Program-made: the position numbers and the translations under genes
The notes under the pieces: generated by a model
Told to the model about the DNA's origin: nothing
Databases searched by the model: none
Seen by the model: the letters and a program-made list of their open reading frames with translations, nothing else
NCBI RefSeq assembly: GCF_019145195.1
Contig: NZ_JAHSTW010000007.1
Coordinates: 248,001 to 312,000 of the forward strand
Source of the DNA: Pseudomonas siliginis
GTDB taxonomy: Bacteria > Pseudomonadota > Gammaproteobacteria > Pseudomonadales > Pseudomonadaceae
Reading direction: 5' to 3'
DNA length: 64,000 nt
Shown here: in pieces, positions 8,530 through 18,195 of the stretch
Layout: every line of letters starts with the position of its first letter
Position numbering within the stretch: the first letter of the stretch is position 1

Positions 8530-8958
8530 TTAAATCTTCAGTTCTTGGGGCTGCTGAGCAGTATGAGGGTGTGCAGCGCCCGCATAGACTTTCAGCTTAC
8601 GGTACATGTCGCGACCCAGTGGGTTTTTAGGCAGCATGCCTTTAACCGCGGTCTCGATCACGCGCTCAGGGGCTTTGGCGATCAGCTTTTCAAAGTTGAT
8701 CGACTTGATGCCGCCCGGGAAACCGGAGTGGGAGTAGTACATTTTGTCAGTGGTTTTAGCGCCGGTAACACGGATCTGCTCGGCGTTGATGACGACGATG
8801 TAGTCGCCGGTGTCAACGTGAGGAGTGTACTCAGGCTTGTGCTTGCCACGCAGACGGCTCGCGATTTCGGTGGCCAGACGACCCAGGGTCTGACCAGCAG
8901 CGTCGACGACAAACCAGTCGCGCTTTACTGTTTCCGGTTTAGCAGTAAAAGTTTTCAT
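8530..8958 (-). CDS. rplM: 50S ribosomal protein L13
   Basis: L13 (142 residues) is an early-assembling 50S protein. The sequence shows the family core WFVVDAAGQTLGRLATEIA, the GDYIVVINA strand and PKNPLGRDMYRKLKVY. It is the first gene of the rplM-rpsI unit. A sigma-70-like promoter lies 41-69 bases upstream. Confidence 0.98.
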   Translation of the reverse strand: MKTFTAKPETVKRDWFVVDAAGQTLGRLATEIASRLRGKHKPEYTPHVDTGDYIVVINAEQIRVTGAKTTDKMYYSHSGFPGGIKSINFEKLIAKAPERVIETAVKGMLPKNPLGRDMYRKLKVYAGAAHPHTAQQPQELKI

Positions 8959-8998
8959 TCTTTATAGCCTCAGGGGCCGCCTGTAAATAAGACGGCGG

Positions 8999-9027
8999 AT
9001 CTTACTGAATAGTGCGTACTTTGACAA
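8999..9027 (-). promoter_or_regulatory. Promoter of rplM-rpsI
   Basis: On the minus strand TTGTCA (9027 to 9022) and TAAGAT (9004 to 8999) are spaced by exactly 17 bases. The -35 lies in a TTTGAC-AA-GTCAAA inverted repeat (9020-9033). The rest of 9034-9202 shows no gene. Confidence 0.65.
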
Positions 9028-9202
9028 GTCAAAGGCAGCCGGATACAGACGCTTTCGGGGGCTCGGGTCGGCGCGTCCGTTCAACGGCAAGATTCTTCGG
9101 CGGCGGCGCATCACTTCCACTGCAGAAAGAGGTCGGCAATTATGCAGATTGCGAAAAATTTTTCAACCTGCTTTTATGATTGTTTTGCCCAAGGAGCACC
9201 CG

Positions 9203-10243
<1,041 letters not shown>

Positions 10244-10257
10244 CTGACCGCCAAAAG

Positions 10258-10322
10258 CTTCGCGAGCAGGCTCGCTCCCACAGTGGAATACTGTACCTGT
10301 GGAAGCGAGCCTGCTCGCGAAG
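10258..10322. repeat. REPIN (inverted pair of REP family 1)
   Basis: Two copies of the 20-25 base REP element GCGAGCAGGCTCGCTCCCACA stand in inverted orientation around a 14-base spacer, forming a long imperfect hairpin. Nine copies of this family occur in the window, all between genes. Confidence 0.9.
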
Positions 10323-10345
10323 GGGCCAGTCAGATTACCTTAACA

Positions 10346-10392
10346 GCGGAACGCGGAGCGTCCCCGGCGGCATTCCCACGCAGAGCGTAGAA
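10346..10392. repeat. Family-3 palindromic repeat, partial
   Basis: The stretch contains GGAACGCGGAGCGTCCC and CATTCCCACGCAGAGCGT, also present in the fuller element at 36033-36136. It ends at the stop of the acyl-CoA dehydrogenase gene. Confidence 0.65.
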
Positions 10393-10393
10393 C

Positions 10394-11530
10394 TCAAAGC
10401 GACCGCGCAATAATCTCCTTCATGATTTCATTGGTGCCGGCGTAAATCCGCTGCACCCGCGCATCCGCCCACGCCCGCGCCACCGGGTATTCCCACATGA
10501 AGCCGTAGCCGCCATGCAGTTGCACGCACTCGTCGAGCACTTTGCATTGCAAGTCGGTGCCCCAGTATTTGGCCATCGCCGCCGTCGGCACATCGAGTTT
10601 GCCCTGCAGATGCAACTCCAGGCAGCGGTCAACGAAGACCCGGCCGATCTGGATCTCGGTAGCCATTTCGGCCAGTTTGAAGCGGGTGTTCTGAAAGTCG
10701 GCAATCGCCTTGCCGAACGCCTTGCGATCGCGGGTGTAATCCAGCGTCCATTGCAGCGCCGCCTCGGCCGAAGCCAGCCCGCCGATGGCCACGGTCAGAC
10801 GCTCTTGCGGTAACTCCTGCATCAGATAGGCAAACCCGGCCCCCGCCTGCCCGAGAAGGTTTTCCTTCGGCACGCGCACGTCCTGGAAGAACAGTTCGGA
10901 GGTGTCCTGCGCTTTCATGCCGACCTTCTCCAGGCGCTTGCCCTTCTCGAAGCCCGGCGTATTCGCCTCCACCAGAAACAGGCTGGTGCCCTTGGCCCCG
11001 GCCTTCGGGTCGGTCTTGGCCACCACGATGACCAGGTCAGCCAGAAAGCCGTTGGTGATAAAGGTTTTCGAGCCGTTGATCACATATTCGTCACCGTCGA
11101 GCACCGCCGTGGTTTTCACCCCTTGCAGGTCGGAACCGGCGCCAGGCTCGGTCATGGCAATCGCCGTAACCATTTCGCCCGAGACCAGTTTCGGCAGGTA
11201 TTTGTGTTTCAGCGCCTCGCTGCCGTAATGCAGGATGTACGGTGCGACGATGTCCGAGTGCAGGGAAAAGCCGATGCCGGTCAGTCCCAGACGCCCGACT
11301 TCTTCAATCACCACGGTGCTGTAGAGGAAATCCGCGCCGAGCCCGCCGTACTCTTCCGGCAGATGCGAACAGAGCATCCCCGCCTCCCCCGCCTTGTTCC
11401 ACAGCGCGCGATCAATGTGTCCCTGCTTCTCCCACTGCGCGTGATACGGCACGGCCTCTTTTTCGAGGAAAGTTCGCACGCTGTCGCGGAACAATTCGTG
11501 CTCGGAGCTGAACAGAGTTCTGGGGATCAT
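10394..11530 (-). CDS. Acyl-CoA dehydrogenase, long-chain (LCAD)-like
   Basis: A 378-residue FAD-dependent acyl-CoA dehydrogenase. The signatures AMTEPGAGSDLQGV (125-138) and QLHGGYGFMWEYPVARA are present. The usual short-chain catalytic Glu before GTNEI is replaced by Ala (IYAGTNEIMKE). The ELPQER segment (239-244), as in mitochondrial LCAD, offers Glu243 as the likely catalytic base. The enzyme would desaturate long-chain or branched acyl-CoAs in beta-oxidation. It is monocistronic and divergent from the AraC-type regulator; regulation by that protein is possible but unproven. Confidence 0.88.
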   Translation of the reverse strand: MIPRTLFSSEHELFRDSVRTFLEKEAVPYHAQWEKQGHIDRALWNKAGEAGMLCSHLPEEYGGLGADFLYSTVVIEEVGRLGLTGIGFSLHSDIVAPYILHYGSEALKHKYLPKLVSGEMVTAIAMTEPGAGSDLQGVKTTAVLDGDEYVINGSKTFITNGFLADLVIVVAKTDPKAGAKGTSLFLVEANTPGFEKGKRLEKVGMKAQDTSELFFQDVRVPKENLLGQAGAGFAYLMQELPQERLTVAIGGLASAEAALQWTLDYTRDRKAFGKAIADFQNTRFKLAEMATEIQIGRVFVDRCLELHLQGKLDVPTAAMAKYWGTDLQCKVLDECVQLHGGYGFMWEYPVARAWADARVQRIYAGTNEIMKEIIARSL

Positions 11531-11681
11531 GCGGCACCTTTCTTTGTTGTTGGAGGGATACGGCTCTCAGAGACTAAGCCCGACTCCTGCTACGGGACAC
11601 TGGACACATCCGACAAAAAATAAGACGATCCAGCCGTCTGGTGACCACTTTCCCTTATAAAAACAAAACAAAAGTTGAATT

Positions 11682-12677
11682 ATGTCTAAGCATGTCTCCC
11701 CGCCTTTGCGGCGCGTCAGCATCCTGGCCATCGACCGGGTTTTCGCTTACACCCTCATGCAGGCCAAGGATTTTTTCCATGTGGCCAGCCTGCGTTACGG
11801 CAAACAACTGGGCCACGGCCTGACACCGGCGTTCGAAACGCGCCTGGTCAGCCCGGATGGCAAACCGGTAAAAAGCTTCAGCGACGTGGTCATGCCGGTC
11901 GACGGTGGCCTGGAAAACGCCGATGTGATCATCCTCCCGGCGTTCTGGGAAGACTTCGATACGCTGTGTGGCCGTTACCCGCAAATCCTGCCGTGGCTGC
12001 GCGAACAGCATGCGCGCGGCGCGGTGTTATGCGGCGAAGCCACCGGGGTGTTCTGGCTCGCCGAAGCCGGGCTGCTCAACGGCAAGGAAGCGACCACCTA
12101 CTGGCGCTTCTTCAATGCCTTCGCCGAGCGCTTCCCCAAGGTCTATCTGAATCAGGACAAGCACCTGACCGACGCCGATAATCTCTACTGCGCCGGCGGT
12201 ACTACCTCGGCATGCGATCTCTATATCTATCTGATCGAACGCTTCTGCGGCGCGAACGTGGCGCAAGCCGTCGCCCGCGACATCCTTTATGAAGTGCAGC
12301 GCAGCTATTCGCCGGGACGTATCGGTTTTGGTGGGCAGAAGCTGCATCAGGACGTGATCATCCTGCAGATCCAGCAATGGCTCGAAGAACATTTCGCCGA
12401 CAAATTCCGCTTCGAAGACGTCGCCCGCGAGCACGGCATGAGCATCCGCAACTTCATGCGCCGCTTCCAGACCGCCACCGGCGACAAGCCGCTGCATTAC
12501 TTGCAACGCCTGCGCATCGAGACGGCCAAGGGCCTGCTTTCGGGCACGCGCAAGAGCATCAAGACCATCAGTTATGAGGTCGGTTACGACGATGCGAGCT
12601 TCTTCGCGCGACTGTTCCGCCAGCACACCGAACTGTCGCCTAACCAGTATCGGCAACAGTTTCAGCAGGCTGCGTAA
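11682..12677 (+). CDS. GlxA-type AraC family transcriptional regulator
   Basis: A 331-residue regulator with an N-terminal DJ-1/PfpI (class I amidotransferase-like) domain (about 10-195) and a C-terminal AraC helix-turn-helix pair (about 225-325). The nucleophile elbow (VLCGEATG) keeps the cysteine. The AraC signature ISYEVGYDDASFFARLFRQ is clear. Relatives such as GbdR, SouR and ArgR sense betaines or amino acids. It lies divergently from the acyl-CoA dehydrogenase gene and 183 bases upstream of the monooxygenase block, co-directional with it. I infer that it may control either; the ligand is unknown. Confidence 0.87.
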   Translation: MSKHVSPPLRRVSILAIDRVFAYTLMQAKDFFHVASLRYGKQLGHGLTPAFETRLVSPDGKPVKSFSDVVMPVDGGLENADVIILPAFWEDFDTLCGRYPQILPWLREQHARGAVLCGEATGVFWLAEAGLLNGKEATTYWRFFNAFAERFPKVYLNQDKHLTDADNLYCAGGTTSACDLYIYLIERFCGANVAQAVARDILYEVQRSYSPGRIGFGGQKLHQDVIILQIQQWLEEHFADKFRFEDVAREHGMSIRNFMRRFQTATGDKPLHYLQRLRIETAKGLLSGTRKSIKTISYEVGYDDASFFARLFRQHTELSPNQYRQQFQQAA

Positions 12678-12860
12678 ACTTCCGCCAGACTGACGTCCCT
12701 GTGGGTGTAGTCCTTCCACGGGGACCGGCTTGTAAGTTGTGATTCGTCCGACACAAATGAACGAAAACAGAACAGCGTCTGGCTGTGTTTTACGACTGTT
12801 CGGACGTGCCTGCGCCGACCAGACTACTTCCCAAGCACATCGCATCAGGGAAGATCAACA

Positions 12861-14810
12861 GTGACCATCGGCTCCAGCTACAACTATCCCTCACAGACTC
12901 CTGGCCTTGAAAAACGCAAAAAACGTTCGCCACAGGACAACTGGAAAGCCCGTTTCCCCAATCCGCCGGACCTGTGTTTTGACTATCGCGCGTTACTGGA
13001 GCAGCCAGGCGGAATCGCCCGAGCGACTGATTCGAGCCATCGAATCTGCATCATCGGCGCAGGCATCACAGGCCTGACGGCAGCGAGAGAATTGCTGCGC
13101 TGCGGCTTCACCCAGATCACGCTGATCGAACAGTCCTCGCGAATCGGCGGCAGGCACCTGACCGTTCCCGGCAGTCCTCAATCCAAGGCCAGCCATACCC
13201 CGTTCGAAATGGGTGCGATGCGTATGCCTTTATTCAATCGCGAAGGAGAATCGCCGAAGGAAGGTCGTTCGCTGATGGCCTACTACGCGACGATATTCGA
13301 CCTGGCCCTTTCAGACTTTGCCAATCCCGGCAGCCAATGGGTCAAATCAACCGGCATCTATCTGCGCGAGGGCAGCCTGTCAGAGCAGGCTACACCGCAA
13401 ATGCTTATCTGGAAAAACGCCGACGGTCAGACCCGCCCTCCCGGCGAGGAGCTACAAGCGGTGTATGCAAAATGGAGAGCGTTCGCCGACCGCATGACCC
13501 GGCACGTTTGCGACAGTTATGCGAGCGAGGAATGGGAGTCCGTGTGGGCAGCTATTGTCGCCAGGTATCACGCCATTTCCTTCCGTGATCTGGTGAGCAT
13601 GCCGGTGCTGCAACGCTGGGAAAAAGACGCGCCGGGCGATTTTGGCGGGATGGGAATGTCGCCAGAGGAATCGGCCATTTTTTATGCCATCGGCATCGGT
13701 GACGGCAGCTGGGGCGCATTCTATGACGGCTGTGCACTCTACCCTCTGCGTACTGCCATCTTCGGGTTCAGCAGTCACTTGCAACTGGTGCTGGGTCGGG
13801 TAGATGAAAAAGGCGATCCTCTGCCTGACTCACCGCATATCCGCAGCAATGCGGTTTTCGATTCAACCGGGCTGCAGTTCGAAGGCCCGCGCTACCTAGG
13901 TCTCGCGGCGCTGAGTGAAAGCCTTATGTTCATCAAACCTGATGAAACAGCGATGTCTTTCCACGAACACAGCCTGCAATACCGCGAAGGTTTGCTGACT
14001 GATAGCTCCGTCACTCGGCTGAAAAAGCTCGACAGCGGTAAAACCCGTGTCTACTGCAACTGGAAGCAAAGTCGCCCCCATCAGGCCAAGGAACATTTCA
14101 GCGATTATGACTCCGTGATCATGACGCTGCCTTCGTGGTTGATCGAAACACGAATCAGGCTTGAAAACTTCACTGCACAAATGCTGCCGTTCGAAACGAT
14201 CAATGCGTACAAGACTGCACATTGGGAAACCAGCTGCAAAGTGTTCGCGCCACTGAAGAAATCCTTCCTGTCCGGCAATGCCGCCATCCCCCAAGCGATC
14301 GTCACGGACAGTTTTATCCACGATGTTTATACCTACCGCTATAACGATCACTACAGCTATGACTGCATTCTTCTCAGTTATACCTGGGAAGATGACGCTA
14401 CCAAACTCTGCTGTTTCAGCGACAAGGAGCTGGTCGCCAAATGTGCCGAAGAACTGGATCGAATCCTGATGAACTGCAGCAATATCGGGCAACGCATCTC
14501 GCCTTTCATTGGCCTCAATCAAGCCGTCGTACAGCGCTGGATCACCGACAAGAACTCGCTTGGGTGCGCCAAGCTTTACCGCCCCGGCGCCTACCACGAC
14601 GCTGTAAGCCTGATGAAATACAACCGCGAATATTCCAGTGTTTCCGGGCTGTATCTTTCTGGCGAGTCGTTTTCAGTGGATGCCGGCTGGACCGAGCCCT
14701 GCTTTCGCGGCGCTATCGATGCGGTGATTCATATTTGCGAAAAAACCTCGGCGCAGTTCAATGGCGGCTTCCAGATAACCGACTATCCACACTACCAGGC
14801 CGGACCATGA
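12861..14810 (+). CDS. FAD-dependent amino-acid 2-monooxygenase-like protein (TMO/DavB family)
   Basis: A 649-residue flavin monoamine oxidase-family protein. Visible are the dinucleotide loop GAGITG (66-71), GGRH (97-100), EMGAMR (116-121, whose Arg aligns with the carboxylate-binding Arg of tryptophan 2-monooxygenase) and SYTWEDD (506-512). The C-terminal flavin segment is DAGWTEPCFRGAIDA. EMGAMR plus SYTWEDD is characteristic of Trp, Phe and Lys 2-monooxygenases, which oxidatively decarboxylate an amino acid to an amide. The substrate here is unknown. The start is GTG at 12861, preceded by GGGAAG. Part of the gene is unusually AT-rich: 14341-14400 has 25 G/C in 60, well below its neighbours, hinting at transfer. 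It is followed by an amidase gene, as DavB is by DavA. Confidence 0.78.
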   Translation: MTIGSSYNYPSQTPGLEKRKKRSPQDNWKARFPNPPDLCFDYRALLEQPGGIARATDSSHRICIIGAGITGLTAARELLRCGFTQITLIEQSSRIGGRHLTVPGSPQSKASHTPFEMGAMRMPLFNREGESPKEGRSLMAYYATIFDLALSDFANPGSQWVKSTGIYLREGSLSEQATPQMLIWKNADGQTRPPGEELQAVYAKWRAFADRMTRHVCDSYASEEWESVWAAIVARYHAISFRDLVSMPVLQRWEKDAPGDFGGMGMSPEESAIFYAIGIGDGSWGAFYDGCALYPLRTAIFGFSSHLQLVLGRVDEKGDPLPDSPHIRSNAVFDSTGLQFEGPRYLGLAALSESLMFIKPDETAMSFHEHSLQYREGLLTDSSVTRLKKLDSGKTRVYCNWKQSRPHQAKEHFSDYDSVIMTLPSWLIETRIRLENFTAQMLPFETINAYKTAHWETSCKVFAPLKKSFLSGNAAIPQAIVTDSFIHDVYTYRYNDHYSYDCILLSYTWEDDATKLCCFSDKELVAKCAEELDRILMNCSNIGQRISPFIGLNQAVVQRWITDKNSLGCAKLYRPGAYHDAVSLMKYNREYSSVSGLYLSGESFSVDAGWTEPCFRGAIDAVIHICEKTSAQFNGGFQITDYPHYQAGP

Positions 14811-14893
14811 AGCTTTCAGTCATGCAATTCGGCGTCCTGAGCGTGCACCGTCGATATGTGTTTAATCGTCCTAGGAGGTGTACTACAAGCTAA
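14807..14893 (+). other. Short open frame, possible gene remnant
   Basis: An ATG overlapping the monooxygenase stop (ATGA) opens a 28-codon frame starting MKLSVMQFGVLS, reminiscent of the N-terminus of flavin-dependent (luciferase-like) oxidoreductases. It ends soon after an orphan AGGAGG (14873-14878) with no start codon behind it. It may be the stub of a lost gene between the monooxygenase and the amidase. Low confidence. Confidence 0.3.
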
Positions 14894-14987
14894 CCGGAAA
14901 GCGCCGACTTACCTTCCACTGCTGACTCGACTCTTATGTTCCTCCGCCACCCAATGGCGTGAAAACAACAATAAGGGATCATGAAAA

Positions 14988-15875
14988 ATGAGTGAGTCAA
15001 CCAGCCCCGTTCGTGTCGCGGTCGTGCAATGTGATCCGCAGGTCGGTACGCAAAATCGTGCAGCGAATCTGAGTAATAGCCTGGAGTTGGCACTGCAGGC
15101 GGTCAATGGTGGTGCCAACCTCATCGTTTTGCCCGAGCTGACAAACACCGGTTATTTCTTTCGCACTCGACAGGATGCGTTCGATCACGCCGAATCGGTT
15201 CCGGATGGGCCGAGCGTGAGCCGATGGGAGGATTTTGCCCGCCAGCATCAGGTGTATCTGGTGGCAGGGCTGACCGAGCGCGAAGGGGCACGGTTGTACA
15301 ACACAGCCGTGTTGTTGGGACCTGACGGTTTCATCGGCAAATACCGCAAGGCGCACCTGTGGAATCTGGAGAAGCTCTGGTTCACTGCAGGCGATAGCGG
15401 TTTCCCGGTGTTCGAAACGCCGATCGGTCGCATCGGTCTGCTGATCTGCTGGGACATCTGGTTTCCCGAAGTACCGAGGATCCTCAGCCAGCAGGGCGCG
15501 GACATCATCTGCAGCCTGAACAACTGGGTCTGGACACCACCGCCCTTGTTCGATGACGCCGGCAAGTGCATGGCTTCGTACCTGACCATGACCGCAGCGC
15601 ACGTCAACAACGTGTTCATCGCGGCGGCCAGCCGAATCGGCGAAGAGCGTGGCGCTCGTTACCTTGGATGCTCTTTGATTGCAGGCACTAACGGCTGGCC
15701 GATTGGCCGCGTGGCGTCCGCCGACCAGCAGGAAATCCTCTACGCCGATATCGACCTGACCAGCTCGCGCAGTGCGCCAATCTGGAACGACCTGAACGAT
15801 TTGCACCGTGATCGGCGCTGTGATGTCTACGATCGAATGCTCGGTTACACCCAGCATCCGTGCCTGCCGCGTTGA
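14988..15875 (+). CDS. Nitrilase-superfamily amide hydrolase
   Basis: A 295-residue carbon-nitrogen hydrolase with the Glu-Lys-Cys triad at Glu50 (LPELTNTGY), Lys121 (KYRKAHLW) and Cys154 (LICWDIWFPE). It should hydrolyse an aliphatic amide or carbamoyl compound to acid and ammonia. Coming right after an amide-forming monooxygenase, it plays the part that 5-aminovaleramidase DavA plays beside DavB; this is inference from context. A decoy ATG seven bases upstream (14981) opens only a four-codon frame ending over the start, so 14988 is used. An AAGGG ribosome-binding site precedes it. Confidence 0.83.
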   Translation: MSESTSPVRVAVVQCDPQVGTQNRAANLSNSLELALQAVNGGANLIVLPELTNTGYFFRTRQDAFDHAESVPDGPSVSRWEDFARQHQVYLVAGLTEREGARLYNTAVLLGPDGFIGKYRKAHLWNLEKLWFTAGDSGFPVFETPIGRIGLLICWDIWFPEVPRILSQQGADIICSLNNWVWTPPPLFDDAGKCMASYLTMTAAHVNNVFIAAASRIGEERGARYLGCSLIAGTNGWPIGRVASADQQEILYADIDLTSSRSAPIWNDLNDLHRDRRCDVYDRMLGYTQHPCLPR

Positions 15876-15889
15876 CCGGAGGCCGGGCT

Positions 15890-17095
15890 ATGGACATTCA
15901 CGCAAAGCAACGCAAAACAATCGTGGCCAGAACCGCGATGGATAGCACCATCATCGGCCTGATTCTGGGTGCGGCCGCATTGATTGCCTGGCTATCGCTC
16001 ACCCATCATTCGTTGTGGTCGGCACGCTGGCCGGATTACGGCCATATGGTCTCGAGCTTTCCCGACGCTGCTGCCTGGCTGCGCTGGGTGCTCGGGGATA
16101 TCAGCGAGGTAGCATTCTATAAACACGAGTTTGCCTCGATCGGCCTACTGGCTGGTGCATATCTGGGCTATTGGGCGAATCGAACGGGAAAAGCCTGGCA
16201 AGGCTTCACCATCTGTTACGGCAGCGGGCTCTGGCCGTGGCTGGTCACAAGCTCATTGCTGGGCCTGGTGCTTAGCAATCTGCTATGGGGCTGGACTGTC
16301 ACCGCGACCAGTTGGCAGCCCACCTTCGCGGCATTCGTGTCGTTGCCTGCCGCAATGGTATTGATGTTCGGTGCAGGCTGGAAGGTCGCGATCAACGGCG
16401 CCATCATGGGCGCCCTGTTCGTGACACCTCTGTGTCTGCTGATGGTCAATTACGTATGCAACCCACTCGGGCTGCCCGTGGTGATTGGCAATGTTTCGGG
16501 CATGGCCATCGCCAGCATCGGCGCCTTCGTGCTCTGTCGCTGTGTGCCGAGCCTGGTGAAATCCGCGGAACCCGAGCAGGTCGCCATGCAAGCCAGCGCC
16601 ACCGTGCCCACCAAGGCGCCGGATTACGGCCTGGTGTGGAGCATGCGCCGGGTCTTGGCAGATTTTTCCGAAGCGCCTTTCTTCGGCAATGAGTGGGCCA
16701 GTCTGGGACTGATTGTCGGTGCGTTGCTCGCATTTACACTCAACCCGATGAGCCCGGTCTACGGCACCGGTCTGCTGCCGCAACTGCTGGCCGGTCAGGC
16801 GCTGACCTCGGCCTTGGGCGTGGTGATCTGGCGCAAGCAGTGGATGGCGCGCGGTTGGTATCCGACCTATGTACCGCTGGTGTCCGTTGTTCCGGCTGCG
16901 ATCCTTACCTTCGGCGGCGCTTGGCAAGTGATCATCTCCAGTGCGCTGCTCGGCGCGCTGATCGCCCCGCCACTGGCCTGCGCCCTCGCGCAGCGGCTGC
17001 CAGGCTTCATGCATGGCTTTATCGGTAACGTGTTGTCGATGGCTCTCAGTACGCTATTGATCCTGCCAATCGTCGGATGGCTGGCCAGCCACTGA
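15890..17095 (+). CDS. Membrane protein with internal duplication, putative transporter
   Basis: A 401-residue integral membrane protein I cannot assign to a named family. It consists of two homologous halves. LGDISEVAFYKHEFASIGLLAGAYLG pairs with LADFSEAPFFGNEWASLGLIVGALLA. WQPTFAAFVSLPAAMVLMFGAGW pairs with WYPTYVPLVSVVPAAILTFGGAW. VVIGNVSGMAIAS pairs with GFIGNVLSMALST. Each half has about five hydrophobic segments, suggesting an inverted- or parallel-repeat transporter. The ATG at 15890 follows GGAGG at optimal spacing. Its position between an amidase and an asparaginase suggests uptake of the amino acid or amide that they process. Confidence 0.72.
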   Translation: MDIHAKQRKTIVARTAMDSTIIGLILGAAALIAWLSLTHHSLWSARWPDYGHMVSSFPDAAAWLRWVLGDISEVAFYKHEFASIGLLAGAYLGYWANRTGKAWQGFTICYGSGLWPWLVTSSLLGLVLSNLLWGWTVTATSWQPTFAAFVSLPAAMVLMFGAGWKVAINGAIMGALFVTPLCLLMVNYVCNPLGLPVVIGNVSGMAIASIGAFVLCRCVPSLVKSAEPEQVAMQASATVPTKAPDYGLVWSMRRVLADFSEAPFFGNEWASLGLIVGALLAFTLNPMSPVYGTGLLPQLLAGQALTSALGVVIWRKQWMARGWYPTYVPLVSVVPAAILTFGGAWQVIISSALLGALIAPPLACALAQRLPGFMHGFIGNVLSMALSTLLILPIVGWLASH

Positions 17096-17164
17096 TCTTT
17101 CCCCTGCCCCGGCTGGCATCTGGATAGTCCCCGGTACAGCCGGTCTTTCTTCGCGAGGTATCAC

Positions 17165-18151
17165 ATGGAACTGCCAAAACTGGCCATTGCCGCGCTCGGC
17201 GGTACTGTCAGCATGCAATCGACGCACGTCGATCGAGGCGTCGTCCCCGCGGTGTCCGGGGAAATGCTGCTGAACACCGTGCCTGAACTGAAAACGCTTG
17301 GGCAACTGACCGTCGAAACTTTCGGACTGTTGCCCAGCGCGTCACTGGATTTCGAATATCTCTTGAACGTGCTGGACTGGGCCAACGCGCAGATCAGCCG
17401 AGGCGTGGCCGCAGTCATCATCATCCAGGGCACGGACACCCTGGAGGAATCCGCCACTTTCTTCGATTACCTGTGGGCGCACGACGAGCCACTGGTGCTG
17501 ACTGGCGCCATGCGCTCTGCCATGCAAGCAGGGGCTGACGGCCCGGCAAACCTGCTGGATGCCGGTCGCGTTGCGTTGGCGGCATGCAGTCATGGGCGCG
17601 GAGCACAGGTGGTTATCAACGGCGAGATTCACCGCGCCAGTAGCGTGCGCAAAGTCGATTCAATGGCCATGCACGCCTTCGCCTCGCCCTTGACCGGCCC
17701 TGCTGGCTTGATAGTAGAAGGCGCTCCGCGCTACTTCCATGCGCCGGTTGCGCGCCATGTTTTGCCGATCCCCCAAGACACCCGCCAGAATATTGCTTTG
17801 CTGGAAGCTTCGCTCGGTGCAGACAGTCTGCTGTTAGAGAAGGTTGTGGAGCTAGGTTACGCCGGCCTAGTGATCGCTGGCTTCGGTGCCGGCCATGTTT
17901 CAGCGAACTGGGCCAACGTCATCGAAGGCATTGCCCGACATATTCCAGTGATCATCGCCACCCGCACCGGTTGTGGCGCGACGGCGCAAGTGACCTATGG
18001 CTTCGTCGGCAGTGAAATCGATATGACGCGTAAAGGTGCCGTGATGGCTGGGTTCCTATGCCCGCGCAAAGCGAGAATTCTGCTCTGGCTTCTGGTTGGC
18101 TGCCAACAGCAATCAACGTTGGCAACCTGCCTCGCTGAACTGGCCCCATAA
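17165..18151 (+). CDS. L-asparaginase family protein
   Basis: A 328-residue bacterial type I/II L-asparaginase-like amidohydrolase. The first catalytic Thr is in LGGTVS (Thr14), the second in QGTDTLEES (Thr90, Asp91). Lys of VRKVDSMAMHAFASP fits the usual catalytic lysine, and TGAMRSA matches the conserved VGAMRP. No signal peptide is evident, so it is probably cytoplasmic. Substrate-loop residues differ from classical enzymes, so the true substrate could be another amide of an amino acid. It is last in the 12.9-18.2 kb block and is followed at once by a terminator. Confidence 0.85.
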   Translation: MELPKLAIAALGGTVSMQSTHVDRGVVPAVSGEMLLNTVPELKTLGQLTVETFGLLPSASLDFEYLLNVLDWANAQISRGVAAVIIIQGTDTLEESATFFDYLWAHDEPLVLTGAMRSAMQAGADGPANLLDAGRVALAACSHGRGAQVVINGEIHRASSVRKVDSMAMHAFASPLTGPAGLIVEGAPRYFHAPVARHVLPIPQDTRQNIALLEASLGADSLLLEKVVELGYAGLVIAGFGAGHVSANWANVIEGIARHIPVIIATRTGCGATAQVTYGFVGSEIDMTRKGAVMAGFLCPRKARILLWLLVGCQQQSTLATCLAELAP

Positions 18152-18182
18152 AAAAAGGCCTGCAATCGCAGGCCTTTTTTTT
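18151..18182. terminator. Bidirectional terminator between asparaginase gene and zapE
   Basis: The stem GGCCTGC/GCAGGCC (18157-18163 and 18168-18174) with an AATC loop, A-tract on the left and T-tract on the right, serves both converging genes. Confidence 0.9.
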
Positions 18183-18195
18183 GCCGAGACTCCGC

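Noticed and set aside
12861..15875. Indole-3-acetamide route to auxin (iaaM-iaaH)
   Set aside because: The flavoprotein is of the right family, but the hydrolase is a nitrilase-superfamily enzyme with a Glu-Lys-Cys triad, not an IaaH-type amidase-signature protein. Tryptophan specificity cannot be claimed.
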